From Planomonospora sp. ID67723 (GTDB lineage: Bacteria > Actinomycetota > Actinomycetes > Streptosporangiales > Streptosporangiaceae): 64,000 nt of DNA. The stretch is from NCBI RefSeq assembly GCF_015711605.1, contig NZ_JABTEZ010000004.1:62001-126000 (forward strand), in the 5' to 3' direction. The notes below the pieces were generated by a model. The model did no database searches. It saw only the letters and a program-made list of their open reading frames with translations, and was not told where the DNA came from. How positions within the stretch are numbered: the stretch's first letter is position 1; each line of letters begins with the position of its first letter. This document shows, in pieces, positions 1-6,736 of the stretch. The position numbers were made by a program, and so were the translations under genes.

Positions 1-326
1 TGTGCGCCCACGGCGGCACCGGCCGGACCCGATGCCACCGACAGCGGCGGCCGCCGACGAGGCCGGTCTGACGCCTGCTGAGCGCACCGTGGGAATTTAC
101 TCGCGCCGAGTTATGTCTGCTTCAGTCGCTTTCCCTCCGTACCGGCTGCTAATCATGCGATCATCAGTTGGGAGTCCGTTCATTCATGGATCGTCCTCTG
201 CTGCGGATTTTGTGAACGGGACGTGCGTGCCGGCGCGTCCGGCCGACCCGCGGACCGCCGCACCGGAACCGGGCAACCTGAACGGGGCCTCCGAGAGTGC
301 CCCGGCCCAGGCGCCTTGCTGATGCG
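1..326. other. left-edge stretch, no gene seen
   Basis: Both strands are open in places, but none of the frames resembles a known protein or has a convincing ribosome binding site. Positions 90-200 are less GC-rich than the surroundings and lie downstream of the minus-strand cupin gene. The left edge may cut a gene outside the window. Confidence 0.4.
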
Positions 327-677
327 TCAGCGCGGCAGATTGATCGAGTACGCCTTGCGCAGCGTCTCGTGCACCGTCCAGGTGGTACGGTCGCCCTCAC
401 GCAGGACGACGAGATCTCCCGGTCCGACCTGGAGCGTCGGCCCGTCTTCGATCTCGATGGTGGCGCGGCCGCTGATGACGACGAAGAGCTCGTCGGCTTC
501 GGTGTCGGTGACCACGCCGGGTGTGATCTGCCAGATCCCGCGGATTTGCCGTCCGTCGGCGGATTCCCACAGCGTCTTGCCGGAGACCTGGGGAACGCCG
601 GAGACGATCTGATCCGGGTGGAGGGGATCCGGCTCCAGGTCGGCGTCGGGGATGTGCACGCGGAAGCTGTGAGTCAT
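327..677 (-). CDS. cupin domain protein (EutQ/DUF861 type)
   Basis: A protein of 116 residues. I start it at the ATG at 677 (MTHSFRVHIP) because homologous sequence begins there; the open frame runs 42 codons further upstream without similarity. The second half is a small cupin barrel. Its first motif is degenerate, around TDTEADELFVVISG. The second is PTLQVGPGDLVVL, followed by the typical tail with a Trp (TTWTVHETLRKAYSI). This matches the cupin_3 (DUF861/EutQ) group, whose members are small, cytosolic and often of unknown substrate. The usual pair of histidines in motif 1 is absent, so metal binding is doubtful. It is isolated, with eroded DNA upstream. The fold is well supported; the function is unknown. 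Confidence 0.75.
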   Translation of the reverse strand: MTHSFRVHIPDADLEPDPLHPDQIVSGVPQVSGKTLWESADGRQIRGIWQITPGVVTDTEADELFVVISGRATIEIEDGPTLQVGPGDLVVLREGDRTTWTVHETLRKAYSINLPR

Positions 678-1111
678 ACGTCGAATTCCAACCCGAATGG
701 TGTCAATTATCTGGTTGAAGGTAGCACCCGCCGGATCACACGCTGAGAGCAGGCCGAGCACACCGGGAAAACCGCGTCGACTCCGGGTGGCCGGACACCT
801 CACGCCTTGGCTTCACGGCTCAGCGCAGTGTGAGAAGCCCGCGGCCGTAACAGACCTGAGCCGGTGAGGCCGTAGACGGCCGCGGATCAGGGTGCGTAAC
901 CGATGATCGCGCCCGTTGGTTTCCCGCAGGTCGTTGGTGCAAGGCGGTGGTCGTCGAGATAGACGCCACAGGCACAGTCGAGTGCTTCTTGCGCTGTGCC
1001 GACGGGGTGTCCACTGGGCAGGACGAGTCTCGGCGGCTTTCGCACAGATCGACCCCGGAGGGAATCGGACGGTTTTTCGGCGTCAGCAACGGCCGGGGGC
1101 CTCGTACTGTG
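678..1111. other. gene-poor stretch upstream of the cupin gene
   Basis: About 430 bases holding the promoter side of the minus-strand cupin gene and DNA with no recognisable coding sequence. It merges at about 1112 into an HTH gene fragment, so the whole 0.7-1.9 kb region looks like decaying accessory DNA. Confidence 0.35.
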
Positions 1112-1310
1112 TCGTGGTCAGCCGGCCGGGGCGGGCGGCGATGGTGTAGGCACCGGCTTCGTCGTTCCGGAGCGCGAGCGGATCGGTGATGTCCGGACAG
1201 CGCTCGGCATGTGCAGAGCACCGGTCACACGGTTCATGGGCCAGCCCAGGGCGGTGGCCAGTTGATCTGCGGTGAGCGGCTTGCCCGCGTGCACGAGCGC
1301 GGCCGGCACG
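1112..1310 (-). pseudogene. fragment of a helix-turn-helix protein, frameshifted
   Basis: Read on the minus strand, one frame (about 1310 down to 1210) gives LVHAGKPLTADQLATALGW, and a second frame (about 1208 down to 1112) continues with HAERCPDITDPLALRNDEAG and AYTIAARPGRLTTTQ. Together these read like one continuous winged-HTH segment of a kind common in actinomycete regulators. A small indel near 1208 separates the two halves. No start codon or remaining domains are present. I infer a dead gene fragment; the original family is uncertain. Confidence 0.45.
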
Positions 1311-1384
1311 GTCAGCGCGTCGTCGGCGGTTTCCGCTCGTCAGCCACGTGCGCGGCCTTGCCGGGAAGTGCGACGGTGAAAGGC

Positions 1385-1757
1385 GCTGGTTCGGCTCGGC
1401 GGGCGTGGCCGACACCGCGACCGGGAGGGTGCGGCTGCCGCCGACCGGTTCCGCATCGGGAGTGCCACCAAGACGTTCGTGGTCACCGTGATGTTGCAAC
1501 TCGCCGCCGAGCACGTGCCGAGCCTGGACGACACCGCGGAGGAGCGGCTTCCCGGCCTGGTTCACGGCAACGCTCACGACGGCAGCAAGATCACCATTCG
1601 GCGGCTGCTCGGCCATACCAGCGGGATAGCCGACTACCTGCGTGACCAGGAGGCGGTCAACCGTTACGAAAGCCCCACCCCCCGGCAGCTCGTCCAGGTC
1701 GCGATGTCCCATCCGGCCTCGTTTCAGCCCGGTGCGAGCTGGGAGTACTGCCAGACC
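1385..1757 (+). pseudogene. class C beta-lactamase-like serine hydrolase, 5' fragment
   Basis: The translation shows the catalytic S-x-x-K motif in FRIGSATKTFVVTVMLQL (nucleotides about 1449-1502). It continues with LDDTAEERLPGLVHG and then IRRLLGHTSGIADYL, which are hallmark segments of D-alanyl-D-alanine carboxypeptidase/beta-lactamase (class C) enzymes. The part before the motif (FGSAGVADTATGR) lies in another frame, so there is a frameshift near 1420. The gene is cut off at about 1757, just where the Y-x-N motif should follow (it reads WEYCQTD), by DNA homologous to the end of the IS5-family element. It is therefore truncated twice over and cannot encode an active enzyme. Confidence 0.7.
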
Positions 1758-1922
1758 GATCGGCTGCGGCACGGTAGAACAGCACCCGAAGCTCCTGGCT
1801 GGGATGGGTCTGGTCGTGGTGATCAACCCATCCACCGGGAGCTTCTCCACGTCGTCAGACGAACGTCCGACTCTCGATCACGCTGTGACCGGAGAGCCGC
1901 CGCCCGGGGACGAAAGGGTTCA
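1758..1922 (-). mobile_element. decayed IS5-family end (relic related to the intact copies)
   Basis: This segment aligns along its length with the right end of the intact element (about 3350-3510). Shared stretches include GGTAGAACAGCACCCGAAGC and TGGTGATCAACCC, as well as the transposase start region and the terminal repeat (…GACGAAAGGGTTCA here, …GATGAAATGGGTTCA in the intact copy). Identity by eye is roughly 80 %, so it is a diverged relative and not a recent copy. Only the end carrying the transposase N-terminus remains; the rest is missing. It interrupts the serine hydrolase pseudogene. Confidence 0.75.
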
Positions 1923-2026
1923 ACCACCCAGCCGCCCGTAAACGATCCAGGATTTGGCGTCGCGCAGAGGCCGGACGACACCGCACCGGCTTCTTTTGTC
2001 GGTGAAGGCTCCTACGCTCCTCGGGT

Positions 2027-2449
2027 ATGACGGGAGAACTGGGAGCCGATGGACTGCCATCGGATTCTGGCCATGAAGCAGGATCGGTCAGGCAAGTAGT
2101 GGAAATGCGGAGCGAATCCACAAGAAAGCGGGTCACGGCGACCGAGCGGCAGGCCCGGTTCGCTCGGGACAAGGCCGCGAGCTGCCACTTCGGTACGGTC
2201 GGCGCCACAGCCACCATCACCGCCACCTTCGACAAGCGCACCGAGCTCGTCCACCGGAGCACGTACCTGGTGGACATGACCGAGCAGCGCACCGGCGCCA
2301 AGCTCAAGACCTTCACCACCGGCGCCTGGATATGGGACCTGGAGGAGGGCCGGACCTTCACCGCCACGGCCGCCATCGACAAACACGGCAGGTTCCGGGG
2401 CGAGCGCTATACCGTGATCAGCAACGTCCGCATCAAGAAGGGCGAGTAG
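2027..2449 (+). CDS. hypothetical protein, possible OB-like beta-rich domain
   Basis: The open frame has 140 codons. A second possible start lies at 2105 (MRSESTRKRV), giving 115 residues. Neither start has a strong ribosome binding site. The N-terminal third is basic and charged. From about residue 50 on, the pattern alternates hydrophobic and polar residues (CHFGTVGATATITATFDK, TFTTGAWIWDLEEGRTFTA, RYTVISNVRIKKGE), as in a small beta barrel. I do not recognise the family. It lies between an IS relic and an intact IS copy and may be a leftover of transferred DNA. Coding is likely but not certain. Confidence 0.5.
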   Translation: MTGELGADGLPSDSGHEAGSVRQVVEMRSESTRKRVTATERQARFARDKAASCHFGTVGATATITATFDKRTELVHRSTYLVDMTEQRTGAKLKTFTTGAWIWDLEEGRTFTATAAIDKHGRFRGERYTVISNVRIKKGE

Positions 2450-2578
2450 CTCCCGCCCGAGATCCGTACCGACCCTTGTGGAATGGCAGGCCGGGAAGTG
2501 TCATCCCACGTCCATGGGGATGAGGCGGGGCCGGAGCGCCTGCTGGACAACCGCCGGCGGCAGGATGAAAAGACTCAG

Positions 2579-3510
2579 TGAATGCATTTCATCCTCGGGC
2601 GCCCTGAGCAACACGGTGGTTCTGTAGGACGGCGATGGCCTTGACGAGGTGGCCGGCTTTGCTGGGGCTGCAGCGCAGCTTCCGGAGGATTCTCCATGAC
2701 TTGAGCTGCGCGTTCGCGCGCTCGCCGGGTCCGCGGAGCTTGGCGTGTGATCGGTTGGCCTGCTTCTGGGACTGCGGCTTGTTGCGGCCTTTGTACGGGG
2801 TGATGACGACGGTGGCCTCGGCCCCCTGGTAGCCCTTATCGGCCAAGGTGAGGATCCCTGCCTTCTCCAGTTCGCGCAGGATGCCCCATACTCTGGCCGC
2901 GGTCAGGTCGTGCATGCTGCCCGGCATCGCGCCGGAGGTCCACAGGATCGTCCCGTCCGGGCCCGCGATCACCTGCACGTTCATGCCGTGGATTCGATGC
3001 TTGCCGGAGAAGTAGGGACGGTCGGCCCGCACGCGGTCGGTGTGGATGAGCGTGCCGTCCAAGATGAGGTGGGTCAGCCCGTCCTGCTTGGCTTTGCGTA
3101 AGGCCTGGGTGAGCTTGGGCGAGCGTGCTGACAGCAGCATGACGGTCTCCTGCACGTACCGCCAGGCCGTCGTCGCCGACACGCCGAATCCCGCGCTGAT
3201 CTCGGCGAACGTCTCATCTTTGCGCAGGTGGATCAGCACCATCAGGGCCTGCTGGCCGGGGTTGAGTCGCCGCCAGATCGATCCGATGGCCTTGCGGTGG
3301 CGGCGGATGAGCCCGGCGACGTAGTTCAGCGTTGAACGCGACAAATCGACGGCAGCACGGTAGAACAGCACCCGAAGCTCCTGGTTGTAGCGGGCGTTGG
3401 TTGTGGTGATCAACCCGTCTACCAGGAGCTTCTCTACTTCCGAGGACGAACCGTCAACTCGCGATCATGCCGTGACCAGCGGCCCGGCCCTCAGGGATGA
3501 AATGGGTTCA
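2579..3510 (-). mobile_element. IS5-family insertion sequence, copy 1 (932 bp)
   Basis: The boundaries come from comparison with the second copy at 55399-56330: the sequences match from TGAATGCATTTCATCC at the left to GGATGAAATGGGTTCA at the right and differ immediately outside. The ends form imperfect inverted repeats (TGAATGCATTTCATCC against TGAACCCATTTCATCC). The element carries one transposase gene that fills nearly its whole length. The flanking bases (…GACTCAG and GTGTGTT…) show no target duplication longer than one base. Copy length and the encoded protein are the same as in the second copy, which implies recent movement or duplication. Confidence 0.93.
2589..3413 (-). CDS. IS5-family transposase (DDE_Tnp_4 type), copy 1
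   Basis: A protein of 274 residues. An N-terminal HTH region (about residues 53-90, GFGVSATTAWRYVQETV) is followed by a DDE nuclease domain. The catalytic acidic residues can be read in LILDGTLIHTDRV, in GSMHDLTAARVWG, and in GPGERANAQLKSWRIL; LADKGYQG is another family landmark. This is the arrangement of IS112-like IS5 transposases. Length and motifs are intact, so it is probably active. The identical protein is encoded at 55409-56233. The gene lies entirely inside the element and ends about 10 bp from its left terminus. Confidence 0.95.
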   Translation of the reverse strand: MITTTNARYNQELRVLFYRAAVDLSRSTLNYVAGLIRRHRKAIGSIWRRLNPGQQALMVLIHLRKDETFAEISAGFGVSATTAWRYVQETVMLLSARSPKLTQALRKAKQDGLTHLILDGTLIHTDRVRADRPYFSGKHRIHGMNVQVIAGPDGTILWTSGAMPGSMHDLTAARVWGILRELEKAGILTLADKGYQGAEATVVITPYKGRNKPQSQKQANRSHAKLRGPGERANAQLKSWRILRKLRCSPSKAGHLVKAIAVLQNHRVAQGARG

Positions 3511-3966
3511 GTGTGTTCGACGAACAGGAAGAACGCCGAGGAGTTCGCGGAGAGGTGTGAGGAGCTCCTTGAGGACGTCTCCGATGGCTGTTCCTGGCGT
3601 TCTGTAAGCCGCCAGGCCCCGACCGGGGCCGGCGATCCAGGGCTGTGCCAGGTCGTGGTCGCACTCGTCACGCCTCGACATCAACCACTATCGAGTTACG
3701 TATGGGGTTTACGCAACCAAAGGGAGAGGAATCATTACTACAGTAACGCCTGCGTAGTAACTACTGCAGGGGCTCGCGCGCAATCCAGTCGCGTGATACC
3801 CAAGCGGCGGCCGTTTCGCAGGTGAACCCCCAGAACGCCAGAAGGGGACGAGCTGGCGTTCAAAAACCGGATCGTGCCTTATACGTGATTCGGTGGATTT
3901 GTCGCTGATGGCAAGTTCCGGGGGTTGTGTCACACGATAGAGCCCCCGGAAACCGGGAGGTCCTCT
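3511..3966. other. intergenic stretch with an operator-like palindrome, no gene seen
   Basis: About 455 bases between the IS copy and a small membrane-protein gene. Nothing in it resembles a known protein. The middle (about 3690-3790) is richer in A/T than its surroundings and contains an inverted-repeat cluster, listed separately. Confidence 0.4.
3735..3764. promoter_or_regulatory. operator-like inverted repeats without an adjacent regulator
   Basis: TTACTAC (3735-3741) and GTAGTAA (3754-3760) form a perfect 7-bp inverted repeat with a 12-bp spacer. The second arm is also part of the odd palindrome GTAGTaACTAC (3754-3764). Such a pattern is typical of a dimeric repressor site. No regulator gene lies next to it; it may have lost its gene through the nearby IS events. 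The palindrome is plain in the sequence; regulatory use is inference. Confidence 0.35.
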
Positions 3967-4257
3967 ATGCAGTCCTCGTTCATCGCCACCTCGGCCGCTG
4001 CTCCCGCCCTGTGGGTTGTCATCGCCGTGCTCCTGGGCATCATCGCCGCACTCGTCGCGGGCATCCTGTCTCAGTGGGCCGGCGGCACCCGCCCCACGGT
4101 GCTCACGTGGGGAGCCAGCACGTTCGCTGGAACGGTCACGCTCGCCCTGGCGATCATCACCTTGCTGCACGCGTTTTCATCGGTCAGCCCGCAGGTCTCC
4201 CAAGGTGACGCGACCGTGCTGAACCGTCTGCCGCCGAGCGTCGTCCTTCAGCCGTAG
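3967..4257 (+). CDS. small membrane protein, unknown
   Basis: A protein of 96 residues starting at the ATG at 3967, which follows GGGAGG by a suitable spacing; an in-frame start 42 bases upstream lacks such a site. There are two hydrophobic segments, about residues 10-34 (APALWVVIAVLLGIIAALVAGIL) and about 48-67 (AGTVTLALAIITLLHAF). The topology is therefore a short hairpin with a polar C-terminal tail. No family is recognised. It is monocistronic; its end overlaps the end of a broken minus-strand gene by about 10 bases. Confidence 0.6.
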   Translation: MQSSFIATSAAAPALWVVIAVLLGIIAALVAGILSQWAGGTRPTVLTWGASTFAGTVTLALAIITLLHAFSSVSPQVSQGDATVLNRLPPSVVLQP

Positions 4258-4609
4258 AAACGCAGCGTGAACTCCAGCCGTTCGCCGGGCCGGACCACGC
4301 CGTAGGGCATCGCTGCTCCTTGATCAGGTCGTCGAGCAGGTCCACCGGCTCGCGCCCGCCCCTGTCCATGCCCGTCGGAATCCAGCCGTCGCGGCCCCCG
4401 ACCGAGGGGAACGGCGACACACTGACGAACCCGGTGCCGCCGCCGGGTCCTCGAACGCCTCGACGGTCAGTGAGGTTTTCTCGGCGAACCGATCCCTGCG
4501 GCGGTGTGCGGTTCGGCTCAGTGGGCGGTGCCGTCCAGTCGAAGGAGCCGTCCGGCCTGACGACGTAGCCGTCCAGCGACACGGCCATCGAGTAGGTCAC
4601 GCTGCGCAT
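4248..4609 (-). pseudogene. broken RibD_C/dihydrofolate reductase-like gene
   Basis: The minus-strand frame starting at 4609 opens with MRSVTYSMAVSLDGYVVRPD followed by GSFDW, the standard N-terminus of RibD_C-type dihydrofolate reductase family proteins (compare the intact relative at 14447). After about 30 residues the similarity stops. Downstream, coding-like segments occur in different frames (DRFAEKTSLTVEAFEDP; then GERLEFTLRFYG before a stop at 4248). The latter parts do not fit the reductase family and may come from another gene joined by deletion. I call it a chimeric remnant. The N-terminal assignment is firm, the rest is not. Confidence 0.5.
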
Positions 4610-4636
4610 CGGAAGGCCTCCTCGGTAACGGTTCAA

Positions 4637-5009
4637 CGGCGCGACCTCCGGACGCCGCAGAACTGATCGCGGCTCGCGGGATCACCCAGCAGACGGTGTG
4701 CGCGCCCACTGCGGTCGCGTGGACGGCCCGGCCGAGATCCAGGCCAGGATCGGGCCCGGCACGCCCCCCGAACGCATACCGCGGAAGGCGTGACCTTCAG
4801 CGCGATCCGCTCGCGAGCGCGATGTTCTCGTCAGAGCCGGGGTCTCCTCGTGGTGACCGGCTCGCGACGTCTTCGGTGCGCGTCGAGGAGGACCCAGGAC
4901 GGCGCGGGCGCCCGCTCTCCCCGCTCGCACGCGGGCCGTACGCGGGCCGTACGCGGAGACACCGTCCGCGCAGTAGCCTCTGATCTCAGACGGGCAACCG
5001 GAGGCTGTC
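4637..5009. other. intergenic stretch, no gene seen
   Basis: About 370 bases upstream of the Mth938-domain gene. No reading frame resembles a known protein. It holds a tandem duplication of GCGGGCCGTAC near 4932-4955 just before the promoter region of the next gene. Confidence 0.4.
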
Positions 5010-5378
5010 ATGGACGTTCGATCCCCGCTGATCACCCACGTCTCCTGGGGCCGCATGGTCGTCGAGGGAATGGGCGACGGCAAGGACTTCAAGCTCTATC
5101 CGGGGGGCGGGCGCGCCTGGGACTGGAACGAGACCGGCACCCGGCACACGCCCGGGATCCAGCCCGCCGACGTCGAGGAGCTCCTCGACCGAGGCAGCCA
5201 GGTGATCGTGCTCTCCCGGGGGATGCGGCTCGTCCTCCAGACCTGTCCCGAGACGCTGGCCATGCTGAAGGAGAAAGACATCGAGGTCTTCGTCGAGGAG
5301 ACCACGGCGGCCGTCGAGCGCTACAACCGGCTGGCGGAGACCACGGCTGTGGGCGGGCTCTTTCACTCGACGTGCTGA
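5010..5378 (+). CDS. Mth938-like domain protein
   Basis: A protein of 122 residues with an ATG five bases after GGAGG. It reads as a full-length member of the Mth938/NDUFAF3-like (DUF498) family: HVSWGRMVVEG near the start, DFKLYPGGGRAWDWNETGT, IQPADVEELLDRGSQVIVLS, then the typical CPETLAMLKEKDIEVFVEET and AVERYNRLAETTAVGGLFHS. Bacterial members are small, cytosolic and of unknown biochemical role; the mitochondrial relative assists complex I assembly. It appears monocistronic, with the metallo-hydrolase gene about 220 bp downstream in the same direction. Confidence 0.88.
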   Translation: MDVRSPLITHVSWGRMVVEGMGDGKDFKLYPGGGRAWDWNETGTRHTPGIQPADVEELLDRGSQVIVLSRGMRLVLQTCPETLAMLKEKDIEVFVEETTAAVERYNRLAETTAVGGLFHSTC

Positions 5379-5595
5379 ACGGTGCCTCTGAACACCGGCT
5401 CGCCGGCCACGGCGACAGGGTGCGGTTCTCGGAGCACCTCAAGGACTGACGAGCCGGCGAGTGCTGCCGGGGCCTCTCGTTGACAGCGGCCCGGTCCCTC
5501 TGTGTAACCTCTCCACCCGGAGGCACATGAGCGCCTGCCCCGGACGAGACGAGCGCCGTACCCGGCACGCAAAGACGACGCTCCGAGGAGACGTC

Positions 5596-6510
5596 ATGGG
5601 TACGAACGCGCAGCAGGCCGGTTCCACATCCGAGACGCCCGGGGTGCCGGAGACCCGCCCGCTGGACGTCTGCTGGATCCACGGATCACCGTCGGCCAAG
5701 CACAACACCGATCCCGACATCCAGGTGCACGCCTACGACGAGCACACGTTCATCCTGCGGCAGAACATGGCGGTCCACTACGAGGCGCCGTTCATGTTCC
5801 TGATGTTCGGCGACGCCCGGGCCGTGCTCGTCGACACCGGAGCCACCGCATCCGCCGAGTTCTTCCCGCTGCGCCGGGTCGTCGACGACCTGGTCGGCCG
5901 GTGGCTGGCCGCGCACCCCCGCGACGGCTACGAGCTGCTCGTCCTGCACACCCACGCCCACCACGACCACGTCGCCGCCGACGCCCAGTTCGCCGGGCGC
6001 CCCGGCACCGTCGTCATAGGGGCCGACAGGGAGAGCGCCTGGGAGCATTTCGGGTTCGCCGACGACCCCGAGCGGGTGGCCCGGGTCGACCTCGGGGGCC
6101 GGGTGCTGGAGTGCCTGGCCACCCCCGGCCACCATGAGGCCGCCGTCACGTTCTACGACTCCCGCACCGGGTTCCTGCTCACCGGCGACACGGTCTACCC
6201 GGGACGGCTCTACGTGCAGGACTGGGCCGCCTTCGGCAGGACGATCGACCGCCTGATCGAGTTCGCCGGCACCCGGCCTGTCACCCACGTCCTCGGCTGC
6301 CACATCGAGATGACCCGCGAGCCGGGGGTGGACTACCCCGTCCTCACCACCTACCAGCCGGACGAGCCTCCCCTGCAGATGACCGTGGACCAGCTGCGCG
6401 ACCTCCGCCGGGCGATCGGCGCCGTCGGCGACCGGCCCGGTCGGCACGTCTTCCCCGACTTCATCATCTGCCGCCGGGACACCGCGTACGGTTCCGACGC
6501 CGCCGGCTGA
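5596..6510 (+). CDS. MBL-fold metallo-hydrolase
   Basis: A protein of 304 residues. The start at 5596 has GAGGAG just upstream; the open frame extends 45 codons further without similarity. The zinc-binding H-x-H-x-D-H signature is HAHHDH at residues 120-125. Other expected elements are present: VLVDTGATAS before it, LATPGHHEAAVTFYD, LLTGDTVYPGRL with the bridging Asp, and VLGCHIEMT near the C-terminus. Substrate cannot be read from sequence; the family includes lactonases, glyoxalase II-like and related hydrolases. It has no signal peptide and is probably cytosolic. It is convergent with the large gene at 6737-8908. Confidence 0.88.
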   Translation: MGTNAQQAGSTSETPGVPETRPLDVCWIHGSPSAKHNTDPDIQVHAYDEHTFILRQNMAVHYEAPFMFLMFGDARAVLVDTGATASAEFFPLRRVVDDLVGRWLAAHPRDGYELLVLHTHAHHDHVAADAQFAGRPGTVVIGADRESAWEHFGFADDPERVARVDLGGRVLECLATPGHHEAAVTFYDSRTGFLLTGDTVYPGRLYVQDWAAFGRTIDRLIEFAGTRPVTHVLGCHIEMTREPGVDYPVLTTYQPDEPPLQMTVDQLRDLRRAIGAVGDRPGRHVFPDFIICRRDTAYGSDAAG

Positions 6511-6736
6511 CCCCCGCCGGCAGTGTTTCCCGGCATCACCGAGCCGGCCGTCTCTTTCGCCTCCTCCGCGATCGGCCTGGAGGGTTCGCGCGGCGAGGAG
6601 ACACCGCGGGTGCCGGAACACCGTGGGCGCTCGCCCGGCAAACGCGAGGCGCCGCGGTCGGTCTCGGCCCGGCAGAGCACCGAGACCGGCCGGCAGGCCG
6701 AGCGGACCCCAGGAGCGCCCTGCCGGGCGCGGACGG

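Noticed and set aside
4184-4636. Complete dihydrofolate reductase-like gene
   Set aside because: Only the first 30 residues fit the family; the rest is out of frame or unrelated, so it is listed as a pseudogene.
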